64,000 nucleotides of DNA from Micromonospora carbonacea (GCF_014205165.1 NZ_JACHMZ010000001.1:5500501-5564500), one strand, 5' to 3'. Counted from the first letter of the stretch, positions 39,524-48,197 are shown. A program made the numbers and translations. Notes: generated by a model from the sequence alone, not told the origin.

Positions 39524-41899
39524 TCAGTCACCGACACGTGGCCTGGGCACTCGGCCTTCGGCCGCGTAGCGGAGACGTTCGGCGGCGAGAAAGGCCCTCC
39601 CCAGCCCGGTCCGGACGTCCGCGGCACTACGACCGCTGCACTTGATGACGTAAAAGAGAACGGTGTTGATGGCGGTTACCGCGCCGGCATAAACATAGAC
39701 GTCTTTGACCAGATCGAGGTAAATCAGCGTGCCAATTACCCCGCAGGTCACCGCATAGAACGCCGCCGATGGTGTCCAGCCGCTGAAAGCATCAAGGCCG
39801 GCGACACGGCCGGCCGGAACGGTCGAAAGCTGCGCCGCCTTGGCGCGCCGTAGCGCCAGCCGGGCGAAGGACAGGCAGGACCAGTTGCAGATGAACACGA
39901 AGAGAACCCCGACCGGCGTGAAGACAGACCACCACCGCCCCTGCACCAGCGTCGGTGGCAGGACGAGCAGGAAGGCAGCTACCGCAAAGAGCCGCATGTG
40001 CAGTTCGGCGACGATGGCGAGCAGACTCAGCCACCCCTGGCGCAGGCCGGCTACCAAAGGGGTCAACCCGGCGAAGAGGTTCTGGTAGTAGCGCGCACCG
40101 ACCAGGAGGAAGCTCAGGCCGACCATGCGTACCGGGAGGTTCTCCGCAAAATCGGAGATCGGGTAGTCCGGTTGCCGCAGGTCATCGAGGTAGGGAAACC
40201 TGTCTGACGGGGTTCCGGTCGCCTGTTGCAGGAAGGCGATCGCCTGGTTCCCCCAATCCCAGCCCAGGTCACGCAGCCACCAGGTGACCAGGACCGTGGC
40301 CGCGACATACCAGGCCGCCGCCGACAGCCATGAAGCAGTGAGGAGCCAACGGATGTGCATGCTACGACGAGGATGCCGGTAGAGCCCCTGACTCCGCCGG
40401 ATCCGCCAGACCTGCCATTGCCGGGCTGGCGCTCCGGCCAGCGGCATGAAGAGGTCGAGCAGGGCGGCCAGCCACCGAATTCTGACCTGGCCGACTCGTC
40501 CACGGCGGGTAGCCGCCATGGCGGCGAGTTCCTCGTCGAAGAATCGGCGAAGCTGTGGGTAGAGGGGGGCTGGAGGCGGATCCGGCCGAAAGAGCAGCAA
40601 CCGGCGGGTCGGCTCGCCGTCAACGAGGTCCTCGATGAACCGGGCCATCACCGGGGTCTCGGCATAGAAGAGGTCCGGCACCGTGCCGTCGGATCCGCCG
40701 GGTGCGCCGGAGATGGCGACAAGTAGTTGACCGACCGAATAGAGATCGGTTCTGTTCGTGCCGGTGCCGCCGGCCCTGAGTTCGGGCGCGACATAGGTTG
40801 CGTCCGGACCTCCGATGCCCGGAAGGGCATGGGTGTAGAGGTAGTTGACACCGAGATCGATGAAGATGAAGGAGGGACGCGCTCCTTCCTCGCCACTCGC
40901 GACGATGATGTTCGACGGGGACAGGTCGCAATGCCGGAGCCCGGCCTGCTCGAGCTCAGCCATTGCAGCGAAGAGCTCCCGGCCAAGATCGGCCAGCACG
41001 TCGATTTCGATCTCGCGCGCCGCGGCTGCGGGTCGCCGAGTCGTTCGGTCGGCGGAAGCCGACCCCGGCGTGTTGCCGCGCCGGCGGTCGAGATGCTCGG
41101 CGAGGGTTTCCCCCGGAACATAATCCATCAGGATCCAGCTGGCGCTGCTCGCCCAGATCTGCACCAGATGTCGCAGATCGCGGCTGGGCACGCCGTACTT
41201 GGAATAGTACTCCGCGGTATTTCTGACGATCGTCGGCACCTGCAAGAATGGATATACCAGGCACTTCAGCGCGAGCTGCCGACGTCGTCCATGTGCCGCC
41301 CCGGCCGGGTAACCCGCCAGGATGAACGAGGTGGTGCCGTGTCGGTGAAACCGGACCGTGTCGAAGTCGATGCTGTTCCACTCACTACGGGCCGAGGCGC
41401 TCGGCTCGATCTCGCTCGTATCGTGCCCCGGGATCCAGGCATCCGGACTGTAATGTTCGGCGATTGCCCGGCGCACGGCGGGGTCCCGCACCAGCGGCAC
41501 GCACAACGAGTCGCAATCGTGACCGGTCTGCCCATGCCCGCCGTCCGGGCCCACCTCCTTGCGGGGATGGCGGTATTCATCGGAGTGCCGCAGAGACACA
41601 AGGGTGATCAGGAGCAGCCCGAGATGACCGAAGACCGTCTCGAGCGGCCGCTGGACCGATTCCGGTCGGGCACGGAATCCACCACACCACCCGTGGAGGT
41701 CGTCCACCACGCTGTCCCAGGACCGCTCGAACAGGCTGAGGAAACTCTGTGCGTCGGTCGGCAGCTGGAGCAACGTCACTCCCCAGCTGTAGCGAGTCAA
41801 GCCCACCAGCTCCTGCTCGGCGGGTCCACTTTCCTCGGCGTCAGGGGAGATGGCCCGGAGAACGGTCGAGAGGGTGTCTCGCCTAGCGCTACTGTGCAT
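39524..41899 (-). CDS. Membrane-anchored protein kinase with multi-spanning C-terminal domain
   Basis: The 791-residue protein has an N-terminal region of unknown type (1-160), then a protein kinase domain. Visible motifs are ALKCL (beta-3 Lys), HCDLSPSNII (catalytic loop, near residue 321), FIDLG in place of DFG, VAPEL, and TDLYSVGQLL. All catalytic residues are present. From about residue 515 onward come five or more hydrophobic segments (for example SAAAWYVAATVLVTWWL and GVIGTLIYL), which predict a polytopic membrane domain, unlike the single helix of PknB-type kinases. ATG 41899 lies 11 bp inside the patatin gene, so the two are coupled. Signal and substrate unknown. Confidence 0.8.
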   Translation of the reverse strand: MHSSARRDTLSTVLRAISPDAEESGPAEQELVGLTRYSWGVTLLQLPTDAQSFLSLFERSWDSVVDDLHGWCGGFRARPESVQRPLETVFGHLGLLLITLVSLRHSDEYRHPRKEVGPDGGHGQTGHDCDSLCVPLVRDPAVRRAIAEHYSPDAWIPGHDTSEIEPSASARSEWNSIDFDTVRFHRHGTTSFILAGYPAGAAHGRRRQLALKCLVYPFLQVPTIVRNTAEYYSKYGVPSRDLRHLVQIWASSASWILMDYVPGETLAEHLDRRRGNTPGSASADRTTRRPAAAAREIEIDVLADLGRELFAAMAELEQAGLRHCDLSPSNIIVASGEEGARPSFIFIDLGVNYLYTHALPGIGGPDATYVAPELRAGGTGTNRTDLYSVGQLLVAISGAPGGSDGTVPDLFYAETPVMARFIEDLVDGEPTRRLLLFRPDPPPAPLYPQLRRFFDEELAAMAATRRGRVGQVRIRWLAALLDLFMPLAGAPARQWQVWRIRRSQGLYRHPRRSMHIRWLLTASWLSAAAWYVAATVLVTWWLRDLGWDWGNQAIAFLQQATGTPSDRFPYLDDLRQPDYPISDFAENLPVRMVGLSFLLVGARYYQNLFAGLTPLVAGLRQGWLSLLAIVAELHMRLFAVAAFLLVLPPTLVQGRWWSVFTPVGVLFVFICNWSCLSFARLALRRAKAAQLSTVPAGRVAGLDAFSGWTPSAAFYAVTCGVIGTLIYLDLVKDVYVYAGAVTAINTVLFYVIKCSGRSAADVRTGLGRAFLAAERLRYAAEGRVPRPRVGD

Positions 41900-42917
41900 G
41901 ATCCTTCGCAACTATGGTGAGGCGTGGCACGGCTCGGATACGCCCGCCGGGAATGAGCGCGGGGTCACGGTTCTCGATGGCGCAGTACATGACTTCATAG
42001 CCACCCCGGGCCCCGGCGATGACGCGCCCGGAGTCCATCTCGTGCCGTTTGACCTCAGGCATCCACGGCAAGGGCGCCAGGTCGAGCACGTATGGCGCTT
42101 CCCCCGGCTCGGTCATCCGCCGCTGCAGCATGCGCCGTTCGACTCGATAGTCGCGCATCGCACGCAGGTACCCGGCCCCGAGCCCGTCCCTGATCGCGTT
42201 GAGGTGCCGAGCGGCGTAGCGCTGCGAAAGTGACACCCCGTCGCGGGGCGGACGGATCGGCCGGGTGCTGAGCGAGAGCACATGGGTGCAGCCGTCCTGC
42301 AGTGCGATGCGGTAGGGGTGGGGAGTCAGCACGCCACCGTCGACCACCCGCTCACCGCGGAAGACAGCCGTGCCACGCAACGCCACAGGCAGCCATGCAC
42401 TGGCGACAAGGGCACTACGCAGGTCGGCGCGGGAGGTGAAATCATGGACCGTCTCGGTCCGGATCTCGTCGGCCAGGGTGATCGCGATGTGCAGCGGGAC
42501 GGGCGAAGCGATCACCCTTTCATAGTCGAGCGGCTTGAGCTGGTCGACCACGACTCCGAAGGCGTAGTCCAGGTCAAGGATGTGGCCCCTGAAGAACCGC
42601 CGGAAGTCGACGAATTTCCGGGTGGTCAGATCGTCATAGTAGATCGACAGTGGATACCAACTGCCCCCGGCCAGGAAGTAGGCGCTGTTGATCGCGCCGG
42701 ACGACGCCGAGTAGACGGCGTCGAAGGCTGCGGTCATGCCAAGGTCTTCCAGCGCACACAGCATGGCACCGGAAACCACGCCTCTTATTCCACCACCCTC
42801 AACAGCCAATCCGATCTTGAAATCGTCCGACCGGTTGCCTGGAGAGTCGCTCTCCCTCCGCCGACGCCGCAGCGCCTCCAGCACAGGATGATTCGCCAGC
42901 CAGGGCGCGTCATCCAT
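41889..42917 (-). CDS. Patatin-like phospholipase
   Basis: A 342-residue patatin fold. The oxyanion motif is EGGGIRG (near residue 40), the nucleophile elbow reads SASSG where GxSxG is usual (first Gly replaced by Ser), and the catalytic Asp is in VDGGVLTPHP. An ARHL/DYR-rich segment follows. Bacterial patatins are lipid acyl hydrolases, used as toxins secreted by pathogens, in lipid turnover, or as membrane-attacking effectors of anti-phage systems. It lacks a signal peptide, so it acts inside the cell. Translational coupling to a membrane kinase is unusual. It starts at ATG 42917 after a gene-free region. Confidence 0.85.
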   Translation of the reverse strand: MDDAPWLANHPVLEALRRRRRESDSPGNRSDDFKIGLAVEGGGIRGVVSGAMLCALEDLGMTAAFDAVYSASSGAINSAYFLAGGSWYPLSIYYDDLTTRKFVDFRRFFRGHILDLDYAFGVVVDQLKPLDYERVIASPVPLHIAITLADEIRTETVHDFTSRADLRSALVASAWLPVALRGTAVFRGERVVDGGVLTPHPYRIALQDGCTHVLSLSTRPIRPPRDGVSLSQRYAARHLNAIRDGLGAGYLRAMRDYRVERRMLQRRMTEPGEAPYVLDLAPLPWMPEVKRHEMDSGRVIAGARGGYEVMYCAIENRDPALIPGGRIRAVPRLTIVAKDHAQ

Positions 42918-43389
42918 CTTCGGTACCCCCTTACCGAGACCAGAATCCGCCGCTGCCGCTCGCGCCGCATCCGCCGAAACAGGCTGCCACGCTGGTTAGC
43001 TACGGTCAAGAAAAGCGCTTCCGGGGGTCGGATATCCAACAGGAGGCGCGTGGCACGCCCGTCGCCATTCGCAATCCGGCCAGGGCTCATTCACGTTCAC
43101 GTGGGGATCGCCGGTGGAGCCGACCGCCGAGTCCCGGCACCGACGAACGCCGGGCAGCCCGTCGGCCATTCTCGCCGGGGCAGCCCCGACATGACCGACG
43201 GCGATAGCAGCGCCAAACCGATTAAGCACACCTGGAAGATCGTGTAAGGCGAGCGGCGCACGACGCCATCATTCACAGGACGCCCATGCCGCAGCCTCCC
43301 AGGTGACCGCCGTCGAGATCTCCCGGTTCCCGGCGTCACGCGCCGCTGTGAGCAACTGGCCTCGGCAGCACCCCGGCCGAAACCTCCTG
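42918..43389. other. 472-bp region without a supported gene
   Basis: Between the GntR gene and the patatin gene I find no frame with convincing codon bias or motif. A 98-codon minus frame at 43097-43393 includes one hydrophobic stretch, but its composition is that of non-coding DNA. The promoter of the patatin-kinase operon should lie in the 42918-43050 part. Confidence 0.5.
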
Positions 43390-44181
43390 TCACGGCATAT
43401 CGGGCTCATCGGGCGAAGACCAAGGGTCGACCGGCACTTCGTACACAAGCCGGTAGCGATCACCAGGAAACACGATGTCGGCGGTCTCCACGGCGGTCTG
43501 TCCGGCGTAGTAGGTGCGCTCGACCGCGATCACCCACCTGCCACCGCGCCGGTCGAGTCTGAGTGCCTCCGCCTCTTCGGGCATCGCTGGCCGGGTGGTG
43601 ACCTCCTCCACGAACCGGTCGATGGCCACGCCGATGAAGTCCATGCGGGCAACCACACCGATGACCGGACCTTGCTCTGGGTACTCGACCTGCGTGCCAC
43701 CGGTGACGGCCAAGGGCTCGTACGAGTAGGCGAGCTGGATGGGGACTCCATCGGCCAGGTAGCGGTACCTGGTGAACATGACCGGCTCGCCGGGCTGGAT
43801 GCCGAGTCGTTCGGCGGTGTGCTGTGTTGCCGGGATCTTCTCGCTGTGCGCTTCCCAGCTCGGTCGCCTGCCCGCCGCTTCACTGTCCCGGGTGAACGGC
43901 GACGTGCTGCCGATGCGCTTACGCATGTCCCGGGAGTGGGCGCGACGCACGAGCCGTGTCCGGTCGCGGACGTAGTTGCCCGACCCGCGCCGCCCTTCGA
44001 TGAGCCCTTCGCTGCGGAGCAGCGTGAGGGCGTGCTTGACGATCGTGGTGGAGAATCCCCAGCGCTGCTGGAGTTCCTTCTCCGTAGGGAGCTTGTCGCC
44101 GGGGGCCAGTTCGCCAGAGAGGATCCGCCTGCGCAGGTCGTCAACGACGCGCTGGTAGTTGGGCGGTTCCTTGCCGGCCAT
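43390..44181 (-). CDS. GntR-family regulator, HutC subfamily
   Basis: The 263-residue protein has an N-terminal winged helix (YQRVVDDLRRRILSGELAPGDKLPTEKEL...RRGSGNYV, residues 8-75) and a C-terminal UTRA effector domain of the HutC type (about 100-245, with LGIQPGEPVMFTRYRYLADGVPIQLAYSY). Start ATG 44181 begins MAGKEPP. In actinomycetes this type is common next to divergent XRE genes and in integrative elements, where it represses transfer genes. Here it is divergent from a small membrane protein and an XRE-TPR regulator. An inverted repeat TAAGT-N6-ACTTA in the shared intergenic region is a candidate operator. Confidence 0.9.
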   Translation of the reverse strand: MAGKEPPNYQRVVDDLRRRILSGELAPGDKLPTEKELQQRWGFSTTIVKHALTLLRSEGLIEGRRGSGNYVRDRTRLVRRAHSRDMRKRIGSTSPFTRDSEAAGRRPSWEAHSEKIPATQHTAERLGIQPGEPVMFTRYRYLADGVPIQLAYSYEPLAVTGGTQVEYPEQGPVIGVVARMDFIGVAIDRFVEEVTTRPAMPEEAEALRLDRRGGRWVIAVERTYYAGQTAVETADIVFPGDRYRLVYEVPVDPWSSPDEPDMP

Positions 44182-44305
44182 GGATGACCCCTTCGAGTTG
44201 ACGCGCCTACTCGCTCCAAGTCGACCATGGCACCCGAGGCGCAGCAAGCACGGTCCGAAGCACCACTCCAAAGTAAGTGCCATCATCGTCATTGCAACCC
44301 CTAAT

Positions 44306-44321
44306 TAAGTGCGCTAACTTA
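44306..44321. promoter_or_regulatory. Candidate GntR operator, TAAGT-N6-ACTTA
   Basis: The inverted repeat TAAGTGCGCTAACTTA lies in the AT-richest part of the gap between the divergent GntR gene and the small membrane gene. A further TAAGTG half-site occurs near 44270. Spacing and position suit autoregulation by the GntR protein. Binding is inferred only. Confidence 0.45.
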
Positions 44322-44406
44322 TCACCCACCAGAGCATCAAACTCGCCACACGAGCCCGGCGGGCAGCACCCGGGCTCCGCCTCGCCAGAAGGTGAGAGTG
44401 ATCGTG

Positions 44407-44550
44407 ATGTCCCACGTTGTCCCGATCGTGTTCGGTGGACTGGTGCCGGGATTCCTCCTCGGGTTGCTGGCCTTCCGGGTCAAGTCGCGGTGGTGTCCGC
44501 GCTGCGGGGAGTCCACGTTGGCCATGCCGCCGACGGAGCGGGACCGGTGA
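44407..44550 (+). CDS. Small membrane protein with C-terminal CxxC zinc ribbon-like motif
   Basis: This 47-residue frame encodes one hydrophobic helix (VVPIVFGGLVPGFLLGLLAF) followed by a basic stop-transfer (RVKSRW) and a CPRCGES motif. Its stop codon overlaps the GTG start of the XRE gene (GTGA), and codon bias is right for this genome, so I take it as real. Role unknown. It is typical of small coupled partners of XRE regulators in actinomycetes. Confidence 0.7.
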   Translation: MSHVVPIVFGGLVPGFLLGLLAFRVKSRWCPRCGESTLAMPPTERDR

Positions 44551-45770
44551 CCCGGCCAACGCGGCGCACCGGCGACGAGCCGCCGATCGGGCGGCGGGTG
44601 GCGGAGCTGCGCGTCAGCCGGGGCATGAGCCAGCAGGTCTTCGCCGACCGGATCGGCCGGTCGAAGAGCTGGGTCGACAAGGTCGAGCGCGGCGTCCGTA
44701 CCCTCGATCGGTTCTCGGTGATCGAGACGGTGGCCGCGACCCTCGGGGTCGCCCCGGCCGTCCTGCTCGGCGGCAGGGCCCAGCGGGGTTCGGCTGCCGG
44801 CACCGACACCGGCAGCGCCGTGGAGCGGGTGCGCGAGGCGTTGGCGCGCTACGACGTACCAAGAATCGGTGGCGACGGCCAGCCGGCGTCGTCGCCGCGC
44901 CAGCCTGCCGACCAGATCGGGTACGCCTGGACGGCGTACCGCAACGGCCACCACGCCCAGGTGTTGCGGATGCTGCCCGACCTGCTCGCCGACGCCCGCG
45001 CGGCTGGCGACGCGTCCGCCGCCGACCTGCCGGTGCGGGTCTATCGGCTCGCCGCTCAGGTGCTGGTCAAGCTCGGCAAGGCCGACCTGGCCTGGCTGGC
45101 GGCCGACCGGGCGATGGGTGCCGCCGCCGACGATCCACGGCTGGCCGGCCTGGCGGCGGTCTCCGTCACCCAGGCGCTCCGGGCGCTACGCCAGGGCAAG
45201 CTGGCGACGGGTGCCGCCGCAGCCGCCGTGCACCGCCTCGACCTCGTGCGGTCCCGGGTCTTCCTGCTGGAGGAGCCCGCGCTGACGGGAACCCTGCTGA
45301 CCGAGGCCGCTCTCGCCGCCGCCTCGTGCGGGGCCGTCGCCGCCGCTGCCGAGTTCACCGAGCGGGCGGCCCACCTCGCCGCCGCCCACGGCGAGCGGCA
45401 GCACGACGACCACGACGGCATCGGGTTCGGCCCCACCACCGTCGAACTCACCCGCGCCCTGACCGCCATGCGCCTCGGCGACCATCAGCTGGCCGTCGCC
45501 GCCCACCGGCGGGCCACCGGCGACGACGGGTGGCGGCTGCTCCCCGCCGAGCACCGGGCCGCCCACCTCGTCGACATCACCCGCGCCCACCTCGACCTCG
45601 GCGACCATGATGCCGCCGGCCGCGCCCTGGTCACCGCCGACGGCATCGCCCCGGCCGAGACCCGCCTCCGCCCCGCCGCCCACGCCGCGCTGACCGCCGT
45701 GCTCCGCGCCGGGCCGACCGCCGCTGACGTGGCCCGCCTCGCCGCCACCATCGGCCTGACCCGCCGGTGA
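44547..45770 (+). CDS. XRE-family regulator with TPR-like C-terminus
   Basis: The 407-residue product has an N-terminal helix-turn-helix (GRRVAELRVSRGMSQQVFADRIGRSKSWVDKVERG, about 12-48). A long alpha-helical part follows with TPR-like repeats rich in Ala and Leu (ADLAWLAADRAMGAAADDPRLAGLAAVSV and later). I chose GTG 44547, coupled to the small membrane gene. Proteins of this architecture (transcriptional regulators SCO-type with TPR) respond to peptides or small ligands in some cases; here the ligand is unknown. It forms a regulator island with the divergent GntR gene. Confidence 0.87.
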   Translation: MTRPTRRTGDEPPIGRRVAELRVSRGMSQQVFADRIGRSKSWVDKVERGVRTLDRFSVIETVAATLGVAPAVLLGGRAQRGSAAGTDTGSAVERVREALARYDVPRIGGDGQPASSPRQPADQIGYAWTAYRNGHHAQVLRMLPDLLADARAAGDASAADLPVRVYRLAAQVLVKLGKADLAWLAADRAMGAAADDPRLAGLAAVSVTQALRALRQGKLATGAAAAAVHRLDLVRSRVFLLEEPALTGTLLTEAALAAASCGAVAAAAEFTERAAHLAAAHGERQHDDHDGIGFGPTTVELTRALTAMRLGDHQLAVAAHRRATGDDGWRLLPAEHRAAHLVDITRAHLDLGDHDAAGRALVTADGIAPAETRLRPAAHAALTAVLRAGPTAADVARLAATIGLTRR

Positions 45771-45818
45771 CCGATCCTCCCGTTCGACGTCGAACATCTG
45801 GGATGAGGGCGGCCCCGG

Positions 45819-47198
45819 TCACGCGCCTTCACGCACGGGTCGTCGCTGCTCCTGGGCAGGCAGCCGCTGCACCAGTTCCTGCCGCAGCGGCCACGACTGG
45901 TCGAGAATGGCCTGAGCCAGGCAGGCCAGACCGAGGGCAAGGGGCCAGGAAGCCGATCCTCTGATCTCTTCCGGCAGCATGGCCAGCGGCTTCTTCGGGT
46001 TCCATCTCGTGATCGGTGCCAGGTCGACCGCCAGCACCTCGGTGACGTAGGGGCGCTCGACGAGCCGGGCGGCCCGATCGAGCACCTCGTCGCTGGTGAG
46101 TTGGAGCAGGGTGACCACGCAGAATTCCGGCATGGCACCCCGGCTGACCCACCGGCCGTGCCCCACGATCGCGCCGACCTCGATGTCCTGCTCGCTGATG
46201 TGGCACTCCTCCCGCAACTCCCGCTCCGCACCGCGGCGGACGATGTCTCCGAGCGTCAGCCCGGTGCCATCCTGAGGCAGGTCGCGGGGTTCAAGAGCGC
46301 CGGAGCCGGACGGAGCGATGAGGCCGGGGCTTCCCACATTGTCCTTGGCCTGGGCCACGAGGATCAGTTGGCCGTCCGTCGTGAAGGCCAGCGAGGACAC
46401 GCCGACCGTGTTGGCGAGTCGGCTGCGCCGAAAGGTCAGCAGTTTCCCATCCTGGTCGAGGATCAACTCCCTTCCCCGCAGAAGCGGCAGCTTCCTACCC
46501 GTTCCCCATACGTCGAACGGAGCCAGCAGGTTGCTGCAAAAGAAGTCGAAATAGCGACCGGGCCTGAGCTTGACAGCCGCGTCCTCATCGCCGGACGGCA
46601 CGTCGGAGGCCAAGCCGATGATGTCACCGTTGTACATGGCAGCGACGCGGGCTCGACGCGCAAGAAAGTCGAACGACCAGATCCTGAGCTCGCGAGGCAG
46701 GCGGTACGGTGAGGTTTCCAGCTCGGCCCTGACGAGCTGGCCGCGGAGCCGCGCGCACTCCTTCGCCATGATCACGCCGACGTCGTGTGCGCTTTTGACG
46801 ACGGGCCCCAGACTGCTGAGGTGACTCGACAGGTCGCCATAGTCGTCGCCGTCCCGCGACTGGAACCGCACCAACCGGGCCCGGCGACGATTGGCATGGA
46901 TCTCCAGCCCGGAAACGAAACAGCCGGCTGCTGCCGCCAGCACGCTGATTGCGACAGGAGGGTTGTGGATCGCTGTGGCGGCGCCGAAAGAGGTCAGCGC
47001 AATTCCCGCAGTGGTGACTCGATAGCGCCACAGACTCCTACGCCAGATGCTCATCGTCGTCACGGCTTTCCTCGCAGTTCCCAGCATCCGCGCCTCTCCC
47101 CGGTGCGCCCCGACAGCGGCAGCCGCATTGTAACTATGCGGCGAAAGAACCTCTGGGGTCATGACGTCCGTTTGAGGAGAGCGGAATACATTTGTCAT
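45819..47198 (-). CDS. Membrane-associated Nudix-like hydrolase
   Basis: A protein of about 459 residues (start ATG 47198 assumed; TTG 47225 or ATG 47162 are also possible). Two hydrophobic segments lie at about 60-100 (TTAGIALTSFGAATAI and VAISVLAAAAGCFVSGLEI). The C-terminal half has a Nudix-box-like helix GAERELREECHISEQDI; the REL-EE core is present but the upstream Glu of the consensus is Asp. A second conserved-looking region, FTTDGQLILVAQ, resembles the Nudix beta-strand. It would hydrolyse a nucleoside diphosphate derivative at the membrane face. Base composition is less GC-rich than in neighbouring genes. No operon partner. Confidence 0.65.
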   Translation of the reverse strand: MTNVFRSPQTDVMTPEVLSPHSYNAAAAVGAHRGEARMLGTARKAVTTMSIWRRSLWRYRVTTAGIALTSFGAATAIHNPPVAISVLAAAAGCFVSGLEIHANRRRARLVRFQSRDGDDYGDLSSHLSSLGPVVKSAHDVGVIMAKECARLRGQLVRAELETSPYRLPRELRIWSFDFLARRARVAAMYNGDIIGLASDVPSGDEDAAVKLRPGRYFDFFCSNLLAPFDVWGTGRKLPLLRGRELILDQDGKLLTFRRSRLANTVGVSSLAFTTDGQLILVAQAKDNVGSPGLIAPSGSGALEPRDLPQDGTGLTLGDIVRRGAERELREECHISEQDIEVGAIVGHGRWVSRGAMPEFCVVTLLQLTSDEVLDRAARLVERPYVTEVLAVDLAPITRWNPKKPLAMLPEEIRGSASWPLALGLACLAQAILDQSWPLRQELVQRLPAQEQRRPVREGA

Positions 47199-47343
47199 GA
47201 TTGATAGAAAATTCGGAGACACCAATCTCAGTGCGTCGCCCTGTCAACGCCCAGAAGGCTCCGGTGGTGACGTGCAGGCGAAACAGCAGGCAAGATCCCC
47301 GCGACCGACCACCACCCACAGTCAGAACCGCCCCGCCCCCTGC

Positions 47344-47420
47344 CCCGCGATCTTGCAGTTGCGGCCCCGACAAAAGGGGCAACACGCCCTATTGGAGGGC
47401 CGAAACTGCAAGATCGCGGG
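47344..47420. repeat. 17-bp perfect inverted repeat with GGCCCC core
   Basis: Arms CCCGCGATCTTGCAGTT (47344-47360) and AACTGCAAGATCGCGGG (47404-47420) are perfect complements around a 43-bp loop that itself has GCGGCCCC and AGGGCCG. This is the largest member of the palindromic family in the window. It lies between two genes read from the minus strand, and transcribed it would form a long stable hairpin. Confidence 0.85.
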
Positions 47421-47430
47421 CAGGATTGGG

Positions 47431-47480
47431 AGATCTCGGAGCGAGATGGCCCCTCCAGGGGCCGAAACTCTCCACGATCT
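47431..47480. repeat. Second palindromic element adjoining the first
   Basis: Outer arms AGATC..GGAG (47431-47441) and CTCC..GATCT (47470-47480) enclose GGCCCCT (47448-47454) and AGGGGCC (47457-47463). The layout repeats that of 3184-3229. Together with the element before it, it fills the gap between the Nudix-like gene and the CGNR gene, where it may also act as terminator of the CGNR gene. Confidence 0.65.
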
Positions 47481-47495
47481 GCGGAGTCCTCGTCT

Positions 47496-48197
47496 TCAGG
47501 TGCGGATGGTCGGCGTGGTGCGCTGCCGCATCCGGTGTTCGCGTACCTTGCGGCGGTTGCCGCACTCGGCCATCTGGCACCACACCCCCGTCCGGTTGCG
47601 GGCGTGGTCGTAGAAGACCCAGCGGCAGTCCTCGGCCGGGCACATCTTCAGCCGGACCCAGGTGCCGTCGAGCGCGGCGACGGCCACGACGCCGAGCAGC
47701 CCGGCCAGCACGGCGTCGACGCCGCCGTGCTCGGAGACGAACTGCGGCGTCGTCGCGTCGGCGAAACTCAGGTGTACGGGCAGCCGCGCGGCGACGCGGT
47801 TGAGCCGATCCAGAGCCGCAGGGGCGGGGGCAGCAACCCCGGAGGCAGAGAGCCCGAACGCACCAGCACCAGCACCAGCACCAGCACCAGCGATGGTGTC
47901 GCGCAGCGCCTCGCGCAGCTCCACCGCCGCCCGCCGGTCCGCCTCGGTCAGCGCGGGCGGCACGCCCGGCCGCCGGGGTGCCCCACCAGGCCGGGGCGAC
48001 TCCCCGGGCCGAGACAACGCTTCCAGCGCGGGCGACTGGAGCGGCCCAGCAGGGAGATCGGCAAGTGACCAAGCGGCGGCGAGCCAGCCGGCCAGGCCCT
48101 CGACCGTGTCGAGGTCGTCGACGCCGCGTTCCAGGTCGAGCGTGTTGACGAAGGACCGGACGACCTCCAGCCGGCCGGGTGCCTCCTGGCGCTTCAT
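47496..48197 (-). CDS. ABATE/CGNR zinc-finger regulator
   Basis: The 233-residue protein has an N-terminal ABATE-like (stress-induced regulator) domain and a C-terminal CGNR zinc finger: LKMCPAEDCRWVFYDHARNRTGVWCQMAECGNRRKVREHR. The family is a DNA-binding regulator found widely in actinomycetes. I chose ATG 48197 because GGGAGG lies seven bases upstream; a GTG at 48242 would add fifteen residues. It is divergent from the EamA transporter gene (gap 137 bp), and may control it, as is often the case for this pair. Confidence 0.9.
   Translation of the reverse strand: MKRQEAPGRLEVVRSFVNTLDLERGVDDLDTVEGLAGWLAAAWSLADLPAGPLQSPALEALSRPGESPRPGGAPRRPGVPPALTEADRRAAVELREALRDTIAGAGAGAGAGAFGLSASGVAAPAPAALDRLNRVAARLPVHLSFADATTPQFVSEHGGVDAVLAGLLGVVAVAALDGTWVRLKMCPAEDCRWVFYDHARNRTGVWCQMAECGNRRKVREHRMRQRTTPTIRT
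47861..47890. repeat. Five hexamer repeats inside the CGNR gene
   Basis: Five exact copies of CACCAG encode an Ala-Gly run (GAGAGAGAGA) in the loop between the ABATE and CGNR parts. Such a hexamer microsatellite can change length by slippage without a frameshift. Confidence 0.9.

Noticed and set aside
43097..43393. 98-codon minus-strand frame with a hydrophobic stretch
   Set aside because: Codon use is not that of the genome, there is no ribosome site, and it overlaps the end of the GntR gene.
47861..47890. CRISPR-like short repeats
   Set aside because: These are five contiguous hexamers inside a coding gene, with no spacers. I saw no CRISPR array in the window.
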